From Halomonas sp. CUBES01 (GTDB lineage: Bacteria; Pseudomonadota; Gammaproteobacteria; Pseudomonadales; Halomonadaceae): a stretch of DNA of 64,000 bases. Shown here in pieces: positions 43,848 to 53,399 of the stretch. Below the pieces are notes generated by a model. That model ran no database searches. It worked only from the letters and a program-made list of their open reading frames with translations, and had not been told where the DNA came from. The position numbers were made by a program, and so were the translations under genes. Position 1 is the first letter of the stretch, and each line of letters starts with the position of its first letter. Where the stretch lies: the NCBI RefSeq assembly GCF_020991005.1, contig NZ_JAJLLW010000005.1, positions 62,001 to 126,000 on the forward strand, given 5' to 3'.

Positions 43848-44616
43848 TCAACAGCCACAGCGCGATCAACGCAAAATGCCCCGGATACCAGCTCAGCCAC
43901 AGGCGCCTGGGCATTGTCCATTGCAGGTCGGGAATGCGCCTGGCGGCGCCCGCCGCCAGCACCAGCACCCCAATACAGGTGCCCACCGTGAATGACTTGG
44001 CCATGTCGGAGCTGTTCATCTGCCCGGCAATCCACAGGGCGGGAAACGCGGCCAGCCCCGCCCACAGCCGGTTATAAAAGTCGCCGCTGGTTTCACGCAG
44101 CGCCTGCATGGCAAACATCATCAAGGGGATCAGCAGCAAGCCGTTATGGCCGTACTCGACCCAGAATCCCAGCAGGTACCAGAGCGTCACGCCGGCCGCT
44201 GCACCGGCAAGCACCCAGCCAAAGGGCAGGTTCTGCCGCTGATACTGCTGCCAGCCAAGGCGAACGAGCGCGCCGATGGCCAGGCCGCTGGCCAGGGTAA
44301 AGCAGACATTGAGGATAAAGGCGTCGGACTCGCGGGGCATCAGCATATAGGGCAGCTGCGCAACCATGCCGATCACCAGGATACGCCGTGCGTAACGCAG
44401 AGGGTTGCGGGTATTGAACAGGCCATGCCAGGCGACCATGGCGGCAAACAGCGGGAAGGCGATGCGCCCGATGGATGATCCCGCCCAGTCAAGCTCCCAA
44501 CTGACAGGCAGCACGTAGCGGGTAAGGTGATCCACCGTCATGGTGAACAGCGCGAGCCATTGACCCCAAGCCGTCCAGCGGGATGAAGGTTTGGGTAATG
44601 TCGCCGCTTGGGCCAT
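43828..44616 (-). CDS. TraX-family membrane protein
   Basis: 262 residues with about seven to eight membrane segments. LALFTMTVDHLTRYVLP at the start and IGRIAFPLFAAMVAWHG match the TraX family, named for the F-plasmid pilin N-acetylase. Chromosomal TraX-like proteins without tra genes are common and their substrates are unknown. It is convergent with the diguanylate cyclase gene, overlapping it by 20 bases. Confidence 0.88.
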   Translation of the reverse strand: MAQAATLPKPSSRWTAWGQWLALFTMTVDHLTRYVLPVSWELDWAGSSIGRIAFPLFAAMVAWHGLFNTRNPLRYARRILVIGMVAQLPYMLMPRESDAFILNVCFTLASGLAIGALVRLGWQQYQRQNLPFGWVLAGAAAGVTLWYLLGFWVEYGHNGLLLIPLMMFAMQALRETSGDFYNRLWAGLAAFPALWIAGQMNSSDMAKSFTVGTCIGVLVLAAGAARRIPDLQWTMPRRLWLSWYPGHFALIALWLLISGQLG

Positions 44617-44777
44617 ATGACCTCCGTGTGCATGGTCGCTTGGGTGGGCGTTGCAGTAATCGCGTCTGCCTTGCTAAGGCAATGACCCGCAATCGGGAGG
44701 AGGGTTCACTCAAAGCTGCGTTGCGTAAGGGAAAAGGTAAAGTGGCAGGGGGGAGAGGCGGGGATATCGCCAGACAA

Positions 44778-44803
44778 CCTTCCCCGGCGGGCGCCAGGGA
44801 AGG
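44778..44803 (-). terminator. Possible terminator of the aot-like transport operon
   Basis: CCTTCCC (44778-44784) pairs with GGGAAGG (44797-44803). On the minus strand a TTGTCT follows, a weak T-run. It lies directly after the binding-protein gene. Confidence 0.5.
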
Positions 44804-44816
44804 GCAGCGATGGCGC

Positions 44817-45584
44817 TTACTCGACGTCGAAGTAACGCGCGTAGATTTCGTCGTAGGTGCCGTTGTCACGAAGGGTTTCGAGGGCGTCGTTGAACTGCTC
44901 GGCAAGTGCTTCGTCGCGTTGGCGGAAGGCGATACCAAAGCCGTCGCCGAAGTATTCTTTCGGCTCGGTCAGCATGTCGCCGACGACGACGTAGTCGCCT
45001 TCTTCGCTATCCAGCAGCGTGGACTTGCCCACCGGGAAGTCGAGGAACAGGATGTCCAGACGCTCGGACTCCATATCCAGTACCATGTCATCGGCGGTCG
45101 CGTAGCGATTGATATCGGCCACATCGCCGTACATGTCGGTGACGTAGTTGTCCTGCAGGGTGCCCCGCTGAACGCCGATGGTCATGTCGGTCAGCGCTTC
45201 TTCGCTAATCTCGTCCAGCTCGGTGCCTTCAGGCGCAAACCAGGCGGACGGCGGGGTGATGTAGGGGTCAGAGAACAGCACCTGCTTCCGACGGTCGTCG
45301 TTGATGGTCATGGACGACATGATGGCATCGTATTTACGCGCCATCAGGCCGGGGATGATGCCGTCCCAGCCCTGTACGATCCACTCGCAGCTCACGCCAA
45401 TCTCGTCACACAGGGCGTTGCCCAGGTCGATATCGAAGCCGGTGAGTTCGCCGTCAGGGGTGCGATACTCCATGGGTTCGTAGGGAACGTCAACGCCAAT
45501 GCGGACTTCTTCGCCGTCCTGCGCCTGGGCGCTGGTGGCCGCGATGGCCAAGCCGAGCAGAGAAAGTGTTAGGACTTTTTTCAT
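44817..45584 (-). CDS. Periplasmic substrate-binding protein of a basic amino acid ABC transporter
   Basis: 255 residues from the ATG at 45584, which has GGAG seven bases upstream; an in-frame ATG at 45611 would lack a proper signal. A signal peptide (KKVLTLSLLGLAIAATSAQA) is followed by the SBP_bac_3 fold: GVDVPYEPMEYRTPDGELTG, FDIDLGNALCDEIG and IMSSMTINDDRRKQV, typical of ArtJ/HisJ/AotJ proteins for arginine, ornithine, histidine or lysine. It is the last gene of the minus-strand cluster. Confidence 0.92.
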   Translation of the reverse strand: MKKVLTLSLLGLAIAATSAQAQDGEEVRIGVDVPYEPMEYRTPDGELTGFDIDLGNALCDEIGVSCEWIVQGWDGIIPGLMARKYDAIMSSMTINDDRRKQVLFSDPYITPPSAWFAPEGTELDEISEEALTDMTIGVQRGTLQDNYVTDMYGDVADINRYATADDMVLDMESERLDILFLDFPVGKSTLLDSEEGDYVVVGDMLTEPKEYFGDGFGIAFRQRDEALAEQFNDALETLRDNGTYDEIYARYFDVE

Positions 45585-45693
45585 TGTGAGTCTCCTGAGG
45601 GATGTAATCACTGAATGGTGAGTAACATAACCGCTGTTAGCTTAGCGCCGACGCGAATGGTTTGTCGACGCACGAACCAACGTTTGTTTCACA

Positions 45694-46425
45694 CTAGCCG
45701 TTCTGCGGTTGCAGGTGGGCCAGCAGTTTTTTCTCCAGATGGCGGAAGAAGTACAGAATGGCAAAGGTCAGGCACAGGTAAATGGCCGCGACGAACAGGA
45801 ACGCCTCGAAGGGCGCGTAATAGCGGGCATACACAAAGCGGGCCGCGCCGGTCAGGTCCATGATGGTCACCACGCTTGCGATGGCGCTGGCGTGAAGCAT
45901 GAAGATCACTTCATTGCCGTAGGCGGGCAGGGCGCGACGGAAGGCGCTGGGAATGATGATCCGCCGCATGGTCAGCCCGGGGGACATGCCATACGCCCGT
46001 GCCGCTTCGATTTCACCTTTCGAGGTCGACTTGATGGCACCGCGGAAAATCTCGGTGGTATAGGCTGCCGTGTTCAGGGTGAAGGCAATCAGCGCGGGAA
46101 CGAACGGGTCTTCGAGAATGATCCACAGCCACGATTCCTGAATGCCGTCGACGAACACCACGCCGTAGTAAATCAGGTAGAGCTGGATGAGCAGCGGGGT
46201 GCCACGAAAGACATAGGTGTAGGCGAAAATGGGCCATTTGATCCAGCCATGCCGCGAGCCTCGACCGATGGCCAGCGGCACGGCGGCGACCAGACCGATG
46301 ACCAGCGAGAGGAACACCAGCTGGACGGTGGTCGTCAGACCTTCGCCGTAGTGCGACAGCGTCTGCAGGGTAAAAATACTGTTGTCGGCGAGCTGAGCCT
46401 CGAGCCAGGATAAAAGTGCTTCCAT
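45694..46425 (-). CDS. Basic amino acid ABC transporter permease (HisM/AotM type)
   Basis: 243 residues, five membrane segments. The ABC-coupling EAA loop appears as EIEAARAYGMSPGLTMRRII, and TYVFRGTPLLIQLYLIYYG is the HisM/ArtM signature. Its start codon overlaps the end of the preceding permease by one base, so the two are coupled and form a heterodimer in the membrane. Confidence 0.94.
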   Translation of the reverse strand: MEALLSWLEAQLADNSIFTLQTLSHYGEGLTTTVQLVFLSLVIGLVAAVPLAIGRGSRHGWIKWPIFAYTYVFRGTPLLIQLYLIYYGVVFVDGIQESWLWIILEDPFVPALIAFTLNTAAYTTEIFRGAIKSTSKGEIEAARAYGMSPGLTMRRIIIPSAFRRALPAYGNEVIFMLHASAIASVVTIMDLTGAARFVYARYYAPFEAFLFVAAIYLCLTFAILYFFRHLEKKLLAHLQPQNG

Positions 46426-47129
46426 CAGTCTGCCTCCCCATAGCCCAGGCTATAGCGCTTTTGAAGGTAGGCGAAAAACCACTCTGACACGCTGGCAATG
46501 AGCAGATAGATCACCGCCACGACCATCATGAACAGGAAGGGCTCACGGGTGGCCTTGGAGGCCTCGGCGGCCACGCGCACCATGTCGGAAAGCCCGATGA
46601 CCGAGACCAGCGCTGTGGTCTTGAGCAGCACCATCCAGTTGTTCGACAGGCCCGGCAGGGCGTGGCGCATCATCTGGGGAAAGCGGATGCGGCGAAATAC
46701 CAGCGAGTTGCTCATGCCGTAGGCCTTGCCCGCCTCGATCTGGCCGTGATCCACCGCCATGAAGGCGCCGCGGAAGGTTTCGCCCATGTAGGCGCCGAAG
46801 ATCAGTCCGATGGTCACCACGCCGGCCACGAACTCGTTGATATTGATGAAAATATCGATATCAAACTGATAGTAGAGCCAGTCGGTGATCATGTTGACGC
46901 CGATCTGTCCGCCGAAGAACAGCAGCATCATCAGAACCAGGTCGGGCACGCCACGGATAACGGTGGTATACAGCGTAGCCGTGCGGTGGGCTATCCAGCT
47001 GCGCGACATCTTGGCGACGGCAGTCACCAACCCCAGCACAATGGCGAGCAGCAGCGATAACAGCGCTAGCTGAACCGTTACGCCGGCGCCTTCCAGCAGG
47101 CGCGGGCCATAACCATGAAGATCAAGCAT
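46425..47129 (-). CDS. Basic amino acid ABC transporter permease (HisQ/AotQ type)
   Basis: 234 residues. LLEGAGVTVQLALLSLLLA starts the protein; the coupling loop is QIEAGKAYGMSNSLVFRRIR and VIRGVPDLVLMMLLFFGG is typical of HisQ. It pairs with the HisM-type permease. It begins 15 bases after the ATPase gene. Confidence 0.94.
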   Translation of the reverse strand: MLDLHGYGPRLLEGAGVTVQLALLSLLLAIVLGLVTAVAKMSRSWIAHRTATLYTTVIRGVPDLVLMMLLFFGGQIGVNMITDWLYYQFDIDIFININEFVAGVVTIGLIFGAYMGETFRGAFMAVDHGQIEAGKAYGMSNSLVFRRIRFPQMMRHALPGLSNNWMVLLKTTALVSVIGLSDMVRVAAEASKATREPFLFMMVVAVIYLLIASVSEWFFAYLQKRYSLGYGEAD

Positions 47130-47144
47130 AGTGAGCCTCGCGAA

Positions 47145-47915
47145 TCAGTATTTAGGCGCCAGGAATTGCTTCAGGCGCGGAGATTGAGGATTGCCGATCA
47201 GCTCTTCAGGTGGCCCCGCTTCTTCCACCATGCCTTCGTGGAGGTAAATCACCTGGCTCGAGACGTCCCGGGCAAAGCTCATCTCGTGGGTGACGACCAC
47301 CATGGTGCGGCCTTCTTCGGCCAGGCCGTGCATCACCTTGAGGACGTCGCCTACCAGCTCGGGGTCGAGCGCCGAGGTCGGTTCGTCGAACAGCATGACC
47401 TCGGGATCCATGGCCAGTGCCCGGGCAATCGCGCCGCGTTGCTGCTGGCCGCCGGACATCTGCGCCGGGTAGGCATCGGCGCGGGCGGTCAACCCGACTC
47501 TGTCGAGCAGTGCATGGGCGTGCTCGATGGCCTCTTTCCTGGGCTTGCCCGGCACATGGATAGGCGCTTCGATGATGTTTTCGAGCAGCGTCATGTGCGC
47601 CCACAGGTTGAAGCTTTGAAACACCATCGACAGCTTGGCACGCATCTGCACGACCTGCTTCCAGTCGGCGGGCTCGCGGCCATGACGGGTCTGCTTGAAG
47701 CGGATTTCTTCGCCGTGCACGAAGAGGTCGCCTTCGTCCGGCTGCTCGAGGAGGTTCATGCAGCGCAGGAAGGTGCTTTTGCCTGACCCCGAGGCCCCAA
47801 TGAGGGTAATCACATCGCCTTTATGGGCCTGCAGGGAGAGCCCTTTGAGCACTTCCGTATCGCCAAAGCGTTTTTTTATATGTCGCACTTCAAGAGGAAT
47901 GGGCGTAGCGGCCAT
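47145..47915 (-). CDS. ATP-binding subunit of the basic amino acid ABC transporter (HisP/AotP type)
   Basis: 256 residues from the ATG at 47915 (GGAG eight bases upstream). Walker A GASGSGKST, signature MSGGQQQRGAIARALAM, Walker B VMLFDEPTSALDPELVG and the H-loop VTHEMSFA are all intact. The extra loop ADWKQVVQMRAKLSMVFQ is characteristic of HisP/ArtP-type ATPases. It powers uptake of the amino acid delivered by the binding protein. Confidence 0.95.
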   Translation of the reverse strand: MAATPIPLEVRHIKKRFGDTEVLKGLSLQAHKGDVITLIGASGSGKSTFLRCMNLLEQPDEGDLFVHGEEIRFKQTRHGREPADWKQVVQMRAKLSMVFQSFNLWAHMTLLENIIEAPIHVPGKPRKEAIEHAHALLDRVGLTARADAYPAQMSGGQQQRGAIARALAMDPEVMLFDEPTSALDPELVGDVLKVMHGLAEEGRTMVVVTHEMSFARDVSSQVIYLHEGMVEEAGPPEELIGNPQSPRLKQFLAPKY

Positions 47916-48102
47916 GTCATTGGCTCCAATACTGAGTTGCCGCAGCAACAGTGAGTGTTGAGGGCGGCTGGCGCGAAAAAAGGGGCGATTCTATCAGGCT
48001 AAACGGCGGGTGCACGCTTTCCTGATGTTTTTATGGCTCGACGTTGGTCGTAGTGAACGCCTAGCGGGTGATCATCGCCACTGCATTGTTATTGTCAAAC
48101 GT

Positions 48103-49092
48103 TCATTCTGCGGGTGGCGCGCAGGGGGCCACCAGTAGCGCGGCACGCGCGCCTGTTTCAACGTTGGCGTTGGGAAACACCACGTGGAGCGGGGTGTCGC
48201 CCACCCTGAATTCTCCACTGACGTCGTCCTTGGCCAGGCAGGTGCCGGGCGCAAAGCGGGTAAAGTTGGGCGTGTCATCGGCAAAGCATAGCGTGAATGC
48301 GTCGCCGTGACGCATCAGTTCGTGCTGTACGCGGAAATAGGGAACCGATGCCGTTGCCCCAGCTTCCGGAGGCATACCTTCGCCGAGGCGGCTAATCAGT
48401 GCCAGCATCGGCTGCAGCGCTGCCATGTCGTTTTCCCCGAAGGGCGCCACGCGGCCGAGCTCGAAAGTAAAGGACTGAGCGCCGTGGTAGTGCTTGCTGT
48501 AGTGGGAAAACGTCCAGCTATGCTGGTGCTGATGCAACACGGCTTGCATGTCAGCGGCCGCAAGCCATCGCCACTGTTCGCTGTGTGTGTCGCTATCCGC
48601 ATAGGGCTCTACGACGAAACGCGGGAATAGACTGGCGCGAATGGCCGTGTGCAGATCGTAATGCAGTCTGGGGAGCTCGGCGTAGTCGTCGAAAAAGCGA
48701 TCCACCTCGGCCATCAACTCGCGGGCGCGATCCGGTTCGTCACCGCTGGCAGAGAGCCCGCGCTCAAAGAGCCGATTGAGGTTGGTGTGGACAAAGCGCT
48801 GCTGGGCCTTGAGGGCGGGAATATTGCCAAGAATCACCAGCACCGGCGCACCGAGCGTTAGCGTTCCGGCTTCCAGTGCGCTCAGCAGACGACCTATCAG
48901 CTCGACGGGGGCGGTTTCGTTGCCGTGGATGGCGGCTGAAAAGATACAGGCGTGAGCGTCAGGGCGTTGACGATGCGGCGTCAGGCGAAGAACACCAGGG
49001 GCACTGATTGCAAAGCGACCGCTGGCAAAGGTGCCTTGCCGGGAAGTATCGCGCTGCTCGTCGAGCGTGCAGTCCAGCCACTCGCCTAGCAT
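48103..49092 (-). CDS. astE: Succinylglutamate desuccinylase family protein (AstE/AotO-like)
   Basis: 329 residues, a zinc carboxypeptidase-fold deacylase. Zinc ligands are in SAAIHGNETAP (His and Glu) and HYDLHTAIR (His). FTFELGRVAPFGEND carries the catalytic Glu. AstE finishes the arginine succinyltransferase pathway, releasing glutamate and succinate. It lies upstream of the ABC genes on the same strand; in Pseudomonas the aot cluster likewise contains an AstE-like gene (aotO), so this may be the AotO counterpart rather than the pathway enzyme. Confidence 0.9.
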   Translation of the reverse strand: MLGEWLDCTLDEQRDTSRQGTFASGRFAISAPGVLRLTPHRQRPDAHACIFSAAIHGNETAPVELIGRLLSALEAGTLTLGAPVLVILGNIPALKAQQRFVHTNLNRLFERGLSASGDEPDRARELMAEVDRFFDDYAELPRLHYDLHTAIRASLFPRFVVEPYADSDTHSEQWRWLAAADMQAVLHQHQHSWTFSHYSKHYHGAQSFTFELGRVAPFGENDMAALQPMLALISRLGEGMPPEAGATASVPYFRVQHELMRHGDAFTLCFADDTPNFTRFAPGTCLAKDDVSGEFRVGDTPLHVVFPNANVETGARAALLVAPCAPPAE

Positions 49093-49416
49093 GTGGGCAC
49101 CCTATGGCGGGTAGCAGCGCCAGAAAGAGAAAGTCGCCTGGTAACTTTGTGTTGTGTCATTGGCAGTGCAACAAGCTGATAAACGTGGCCCACCTTTACC
49201 ATCTTCGGCGCAACCGACAACCCTCGGCGTCGTTCGCATGAAAAAGCGCGGTGGGATCGTGAAAGATCGGCATCTCAAACAACTGGGGTGCAAGCCGCCG
49301 AGCGTCGATGAAATCGATGCTGGTGGTCGAAAACATTCGCTTTTATCTGCACCCCGCTGCGTTAAGGTTGAGGTGTCTATCTAAACGGCGTAAATCGCAG
49401 CACAAAGGAGTGAGCA
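49093..49416. other. Gap between the AstE-like gene and wrbA
   Basis: These 324 bases separate two divergent genes and should contain both promoters. Small open frames exist but none has a plausible start, ribosome site and protein-like composition. The sequence near the right end carries an AAAGGAG site that belongs to wrbA. I see no RNA gene. Confidence 0.5.
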
Positions 49417-50016
49417 ATGACGAAAGTATTGGTGCTTTATTATTCCATGTACGGTCATATCGATACCCTGGCCACCGCCGTCGCCGAAGGCGCAAAAAGT
49501 GTCGGGGGCGTTGAAGTGACCGTCAAGCGCGTGCCCGAAACCATGCCGGAAGACGCCTTCAAGAACGCCGGCGGCAAGCAGGACTTTGCAACGCCTGAAG
49601 CCACGCCCCAGGAGCTTGCGGATTACGACGCCATCATCTTTGGCACGCCCACGCGCTTTGGCAACATGGCCGGCCAGATGCGCACCTTCCTGGATCAGAC
49701 CGGCGGCCTGTGGGCCAGTGGCGCGCTGCGCGGCAAGGTGGCCAGCGTCTTCACCTCTACCGGAACCGGCGGCGGTGATGAAATGACCATCACGTCTACC
49801 TGGACGACGCTTGCCCACCACGGCATGGTGCTTGTGCCCATCGGCTACGGCATCGAAGAGCAGTTCGACATTTCCAAGGTGAGCGGCGGTACGCCCTATG
49901 GCGCCGCCACCATCGCCGGTGGCGACGGCTCTCGCCAGCCGGACGAGCGCGAGCTGAAAATTGCCCGCTTCCAGGGTGAGCATGTGGCGGGAATAGCGGC
50001 CAAACTGGCAGGCTAA
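49417..50016 (+). CDS. wrbA: NAD(P)H:quinone oxidoreductase WrbA
   Basis: 199 residues, the WrbA length. [16 protein letters not shown] is the FMN phosphate loop, [20 protein letters not shown] and [11 protein letters not shown] are the flavin and tetramer contacts. A two-electron quinone reductase that protects against oxidative stress. AAAGGAG lies upstream of the ATG. It ends in a bidirectional terminator. Confidence 0.97.
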   Translation: MTKVLVLYYSMYGHIDTLATAVAEGAKSVGGVEVTVKRVPETMPEDAFKNAGGKQDFATPEATPQELADYDAIIFGTPTRFGNMAGQMRTFLDQTGGLWASGALRGKVASVFTSTGTGGGDEMTITSTWTTLAHHGMVLVPIGYGIEEQFDISKVSGGTPYGAATIAGGDGSRQPDERELKIARFQGEHVAGIAAKLAG

Positions 50017-50045
50017 TTCACGCTATCGCGCGTGTCATGCAATGC

Positions 50046-50082
50046 AAAGCGCCCCATCGCTCATCCAGCGATGGGGCGCTTT
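50046..50082. terminator. Bidirectional terminator between wrbA and the dehydrogenase gene
   Basis: A perfect 16-base stem: AAAGCGCCCCATCGCT (50046-50061) and its complement (50067-50082) around a 5-base loop, with A-run and T-run on the two sides, serving both convergent genes. Confidence 0.93.
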
Positions 50083-50090
50083 CGTTCGCG

Positions 50091-51164
50091 CTAGTTCGTC
50101 AGGTGCTCGGCAATCGCCTTGCCCAGGCGTTCCGTGGTGCCCTGGCCGCCCACGTCCCGGGTCAGTACCTGGCTGTCGCCTTCGCCAAGCACCGCTTCGA
50201 TGGCCGCCACCATGGCGTCGGCCGCCTCTTTATAACCCAGGTGTTCCAGCATCATCGCGCCGGACCAGATCTGGCCGATGGGGTTGGCGATGCCTTTGCC
50301 GGCGATATCCGGGGCGCTGCCGTGGACCGGTTCGAACAGGCTGGGGAAATGGCCTTCCGGATTGATATTGGCCGACGGCGCAATGCCGATGGTGCCGGTG
50401 CAGGCCGGCCCCAGGTCGGAGAGGATATCGCCGAACAGGTTGCTGCCCACCACCACGTCGAACCAGTCCGGGTGCAGGACGAAGTTGGCGGTCAGGATGT
50501 CGATATGGAATTTATCCACGGCGATGTCCGGGTACTGCCGGGCCATGTCGGCCACGCGTTCGTCCCAGTAGGGCATGGTGATCGAGATGCCGTTGGACTT
50601 GGTGGCCGAGGTGAGCTTTTTGCGCGGGCGTGTCTGGGCCAGGTCGAAAGCGTATTTCAGCACCCGGTCGACGCCGGTGCGGCTCATCACGGTTTCCTGA
50701 ATGACGATTTCGCGCTCGGTGCCTTCAAACATCTTGCCGCCGATGCTCGAGTACTCGCCCTCGGTGTTTTCGCGCACCACGTAAAAGTCGATATCGCCGG
50801 GTTCGCGACCGGCCAGCGGGCTCTTGATGCCGGGCATCAGCTTGCAGGGGCGCAGGTTGATGTATTGATCAAACCGGCGGCGGAACTGGAGCAGCGAGCC
50901 CCATAGTGATATGTGGTCGGGCACCTTGTCGGGCCAGCCGACCGCCCCGTAGAACAGCGCATCGAAGTCTTTTAGCTGCTCGAACCAGTCGTCCGGCAGC
51001 ATCTTGCCGTGCTCCAGGTAGTAGTCGCAGCTGCCAAATTCGAAAGTGGTGAACTCGAGGTCGATATTGAAGCGCCTGGCGGCGGCTTCCAGGGCGCGAA
51101 TGCCCTCGGGCATGACTTCGGTGCCAATGCCGTCGCCGGCAATCACGGCAATATGGTGGGCCAT
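50091..51164 (-). CDS. Tartrate dehydrogenase / D-malate dehydrogenase (decarboxylating)
   Basis: 357 residues from the ATG at 51164 (AAGGAG upstream). IAVIAGDGIGTEVMPEG opens this isocitrate/isopropylmalate-type dehydrogenase. NLRPCKLMPGIKSPL, VVRENTEGEYSSIGG and LFEPVHGSAPDIAGKGIANP are the substrate and NAD regions; the NLRPCKL and YSSIGG forms are typical of the tartrate/D-malate subgroup (TtuC/DmlA) rather than LeuB. It oxidises D-malate or tartrate with NAD and Mn. A LysR gene is divergent, as with E. coli dmlA/dmlR. Confidence 0.9.
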   Translation of the reverse strand: MAHHIAVIAGDGIGTEVMPEGIRALEAAARRFNIDLEFTTFEFGSCDYYLEHGKMLPDDWFEQLKDFDALFYGAVGWPDKVPDHISLWGSLLQFRRRFDQYINLRPCKLMPGIKSPLAGREPGDIDFYVVRENTEGEYSSIGGKMFEGTEREIVIQETVMSRTGVDRVLKYAFDLAQTRPRKKLTSATKSNGISITMPYWDERVADMARQYPDIAVDKFHIDILTANFVLHPDWFDVVVGSNLFGDILSDLGPACTGTIGIAPSANINPEGHFPSLFEPVHGSAPDIAGKGIANPIGQIWSGAMMLEHLGYKEAADAMVAAIEAVLGEGDSQVLTRDVGGQGTTERLGKAIAEHLTN

Positions 51165-51304
51165 GGGGACTCCTTCTTTGATCAGTGGCGTTTGCCGGGA
51201 CTTTCTGCGCATGAAATGTGCGTCATGGGGAGAGTGTAGCCCCTGTCAGCGAGAAGATAATCAGGCTACTATTCAAGCTATTGTTGCCTTAAAGTGGAGA
51301 ATCA

Positions 51305-52222
51305 ATGTCGCCCCTGGATGATCTGGCGTTTTTTCAGCAGCTGGCCCGGGCGGGCAGCCTGACCGCCACCGCGAGGGAGCTGGGGCTGTCGCTGTCGGCC
51401 GTCAGCAAGCGGCTCAAGCAGCTGGAGGCACGTCTTGGTGTCGTGCTGGCGGCGCGAACCACGCGGCGGTTGACGCTGACCGCCGAAGGCGAGCGCTATC
51501 TTTCCCGCGGTGCGTTGATTCTTGACGAGCTCAATGAGCTGGAAAATGACCTGGGCGATACGGCAAGCCAGGCGCTCGGTGGGCGTTTGCGGGTCAACGC
51601 GACCTTTGGCTTTGGCCGGCGCCATGTCGCGCCGTTACTGTCGGCGTTTTGCCGCGCGCACCCCGGTATCGACAGCTGGCTGGAGCTGACCAACTTCCCG
51701 CTCAACTTGAGCGACCATGGCTTCGACGTGGGCATTCGCATTGGCGAGCCACCGGACTCGCGCCTGGTGGCGCGGCGGCTTCTGGCCAATCGCCGGGTGC
51801 TATGCGCGTCGCCTGCGTATATTGCAGCAATGCCTGCGTTGGAGGTACCTGCCGATCTGACCGAGCATCGCTGCCTGGTCATCCGCGAAAACGACAGCGA
51901 CTTTCCGCTGTGGCGGTTTGAGCGTTGTGATGCGCCCGGTTCCGGGCAATCGGTGAAGGTCAGCGGGCGCCTTGCGAGCAACGACGGTGAAGTGATTACC
52001 CGTCTGGCGCTGGATGGCCACGGCGTGATGCTGCGTTCCTGGTGGGATGTCAACGAGCACCTGGCCAGCGGGGCGTTGCTTCCTTTGCTACCCGGCTGGC
52101 AGGGGGTGCGCGCCGATTTCTATGCGGTATTCGAACACCGCCGCCATCTTCCCCGGCGCATCAGCGCCTTTATCGACTACCTGCAGCAGGGGATGGCCGG
52201 TCGGATACCGCCGTTGCCCTGA
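51305..52222 (+). CDS. LysR-family regulator, DmlR-like
   Basis: 305 residues. The HTH is AFFQQLARAGSLTATARELG and LSAVSKRLKQLEARLG; the effector domain includes FDVGIRIGEPPDSRLVARRL, characteristic of the DmlR group. It is divergent from the tartrate/D-malate dehydrogenase gene across a 140-base region, which strongly suggests it activates that gene in response to the substrate. Confidence 0.92.
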   Translation: MSPLDDLAFFQQLARAGSLTATARELGLSLSAVSKRLKQLEARLGVVLAARTTRRLTLTAEGERYLSRGALILDELNELENDLGDTASQALGGRLRVNATFGFGRRHVAPLLSAFCRAHPGIDSWLELTNFPLNLSDHGFDVGIRIGEPPDSRLVARRLLANRRVLCASPAYIAAMPALEVPADLTEHRCLVIRENDSDFPLWRFERCDAPGSGQSVKVSGRLASNDGEVITRLALDGHGVMLRSWWDVNEHLASGALLPLLPGWQGVRADFYAVFEHRRHLPRRISAFIDYLQQGMAGRIPPLP

Positions 52223-52241
52223 CGTTAAGCTACAGTGCCCG

Positions 52242-52775
52242 CTAGCGTTCCGGGCAGGCGTCACCGTGCTCGACGTCAATCAGTTCGTCGGTGGGGAAAT
52301 CCAGTTCGGCGGCCCGCTGGCGCAGCCGTTTTTCCGTCTCGCTATCCATGTCCGGCGAGCGGGACAGGATCCATAAATAGTCGCGGTTGGGGCCCGACAC
52401 CAGCGCCCACTGGTAGTCGTCATCAAGGGCCAGGATGTTGTAGCCACCGTAGAAGGGGCCGAAAAAGCTGACTTTCAGGCGACCCACATCTTGCTCATCG
52501 ATAAAGTAGGCGCGCCCCTCGGCTTCGTCCCATGCCTGGTCTTCCCGGTGGTAGCCGCGGTTGATCACCTTGACGCCGCCATCGTCGCGCAGGCTATAGC
52601 TTGCCGTGACGCAGTGAAGCCCTTCCTCGAAGGAGTGATCCAGGCGGGCGATTTCATACCACTGCCCCAGGTAGCGGTCGAGTTCGAAGCCGGTAACCGG
52701 CTGAGTGCCGTCAGGGATGCCGGTGCAGCCTGACAGAGCAGCGCTGCACAGGATGACCTTCCAGGGTAGTGACAT
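52242..52775 (-). CDS. blc: Lipocalin-family outer membrane lipoprotein
   Basis: 177 residues from the ATG at 52775 (GGAG five bases upstream). Lipoprotein signal with lipobox LSGC (Cys17), then the lipocalin signature ELDRYLGQWYEIARLDHSFE and the C-terminal YLWILSRSP motif. Blc-type lipocalins bind lysophospholipids and help with membrane stress. Divergent from yjbQ. Confidence 0.94.
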   Translation of the reverse strand: MSLPWKVILCSAALSGCTGIPDGTQPVTGFELDRYLGQWYEIARLDHSFEEGLHCVTASYSLRDDGGVKVINRGYHREDQAWDEAEGRAYFIDEQDVGRLKVSFFGPFYGGYNILALDDDYQWALVSGPNRDYLWILSRSPDMDSETEKRLRQRAAELDFPTDELIDVEHGDACPER

Positions 52776-52867
52776 GGGGGCTCCAGAGATACGGCGTGGG
52801 TTTGCTAATTTGAACGTCGCCGCCAACAATGAGTGGGTCAACATTTTCTACTATAAAGGTGATGGCC

Positions 52868-53296
52868 ATGTGGCACCAAGATGAGATTCACTTATCCGCG
52901 CGGCCACGGGGCTTCCATCTTGTCACCCATGAACTGGTCGAGGCGCTTCCAGGGCTTGAGGCGTGCGAGATGGGACTGGTGCATCTGCAGCTGCTGCACA
53001 CCTCGGCCTCGTTGACCCTCAACGAAAACAGCGACCCCGATGTCCGCCATGATATGGATGCCTTCATGCGCCGACTGGTGCCGGAAGGGCTGGATTATTT
53101 TCGCCATACCCTGGAGGGCCCGGATGACATGCCCGCCCATGTCATGGCCAGCCTGCTGGGCACGCAGCTGACACTGGCGGTGCGCGATGGCCGTTTGGCG
53201 CTGGGCACCTGGCAGGGCATCTGGCTGGGCGAGCACCGCGAGTACGGGGGCAGTCGCCGCGTGATCATGACCCTCAACGGCCGGGATAGCGCCTAG
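52868..53296 (+). CDS. yjbQ: YjbQ-family protein (UPF0047)
   Basis: 142 residues from the ATG at 52868, giving the family start MWHQ; an ATG at 52862 is also in frame. HTSASLTLNEN, DVRHDMDAF and GTWQGIWLGEHR are the three conserved motifs, with His residues likely binding metal. The family can rescue thiamine-phosphate synthase activity, but the natural role is unclear. Confidence 0.95.
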   Translation: MWHQDEIHLSARPRGFHLVTHELVEALPGLEACEMGLVHLQLLHTSASLTLNENSDPDVRHDMDAFMRRLVPEGLDYFRHTLEGPDDMPAHVMASLLGTQLTLAVRDGRLALGTWQGIWLGEHREYGGSRRVIMTLNGRDSA

Positions 53297-53399
53297 CCCT
53301 GTATTGCTCGCTGAAAAGCTTGCTGTATAGTCTCAGGCGCTATCCAAGCGCAGCGCGTTTGGCCGCATGCCCACTTGACTCAGAGACCCTTGCCTTCTC

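Noticed and set aside
49154..49384. A 76-codon frame between astE and wrbA
   Set aside because: No ribosome-binding site, atypical composition, and it occupies the space needed for two divergent promoters.
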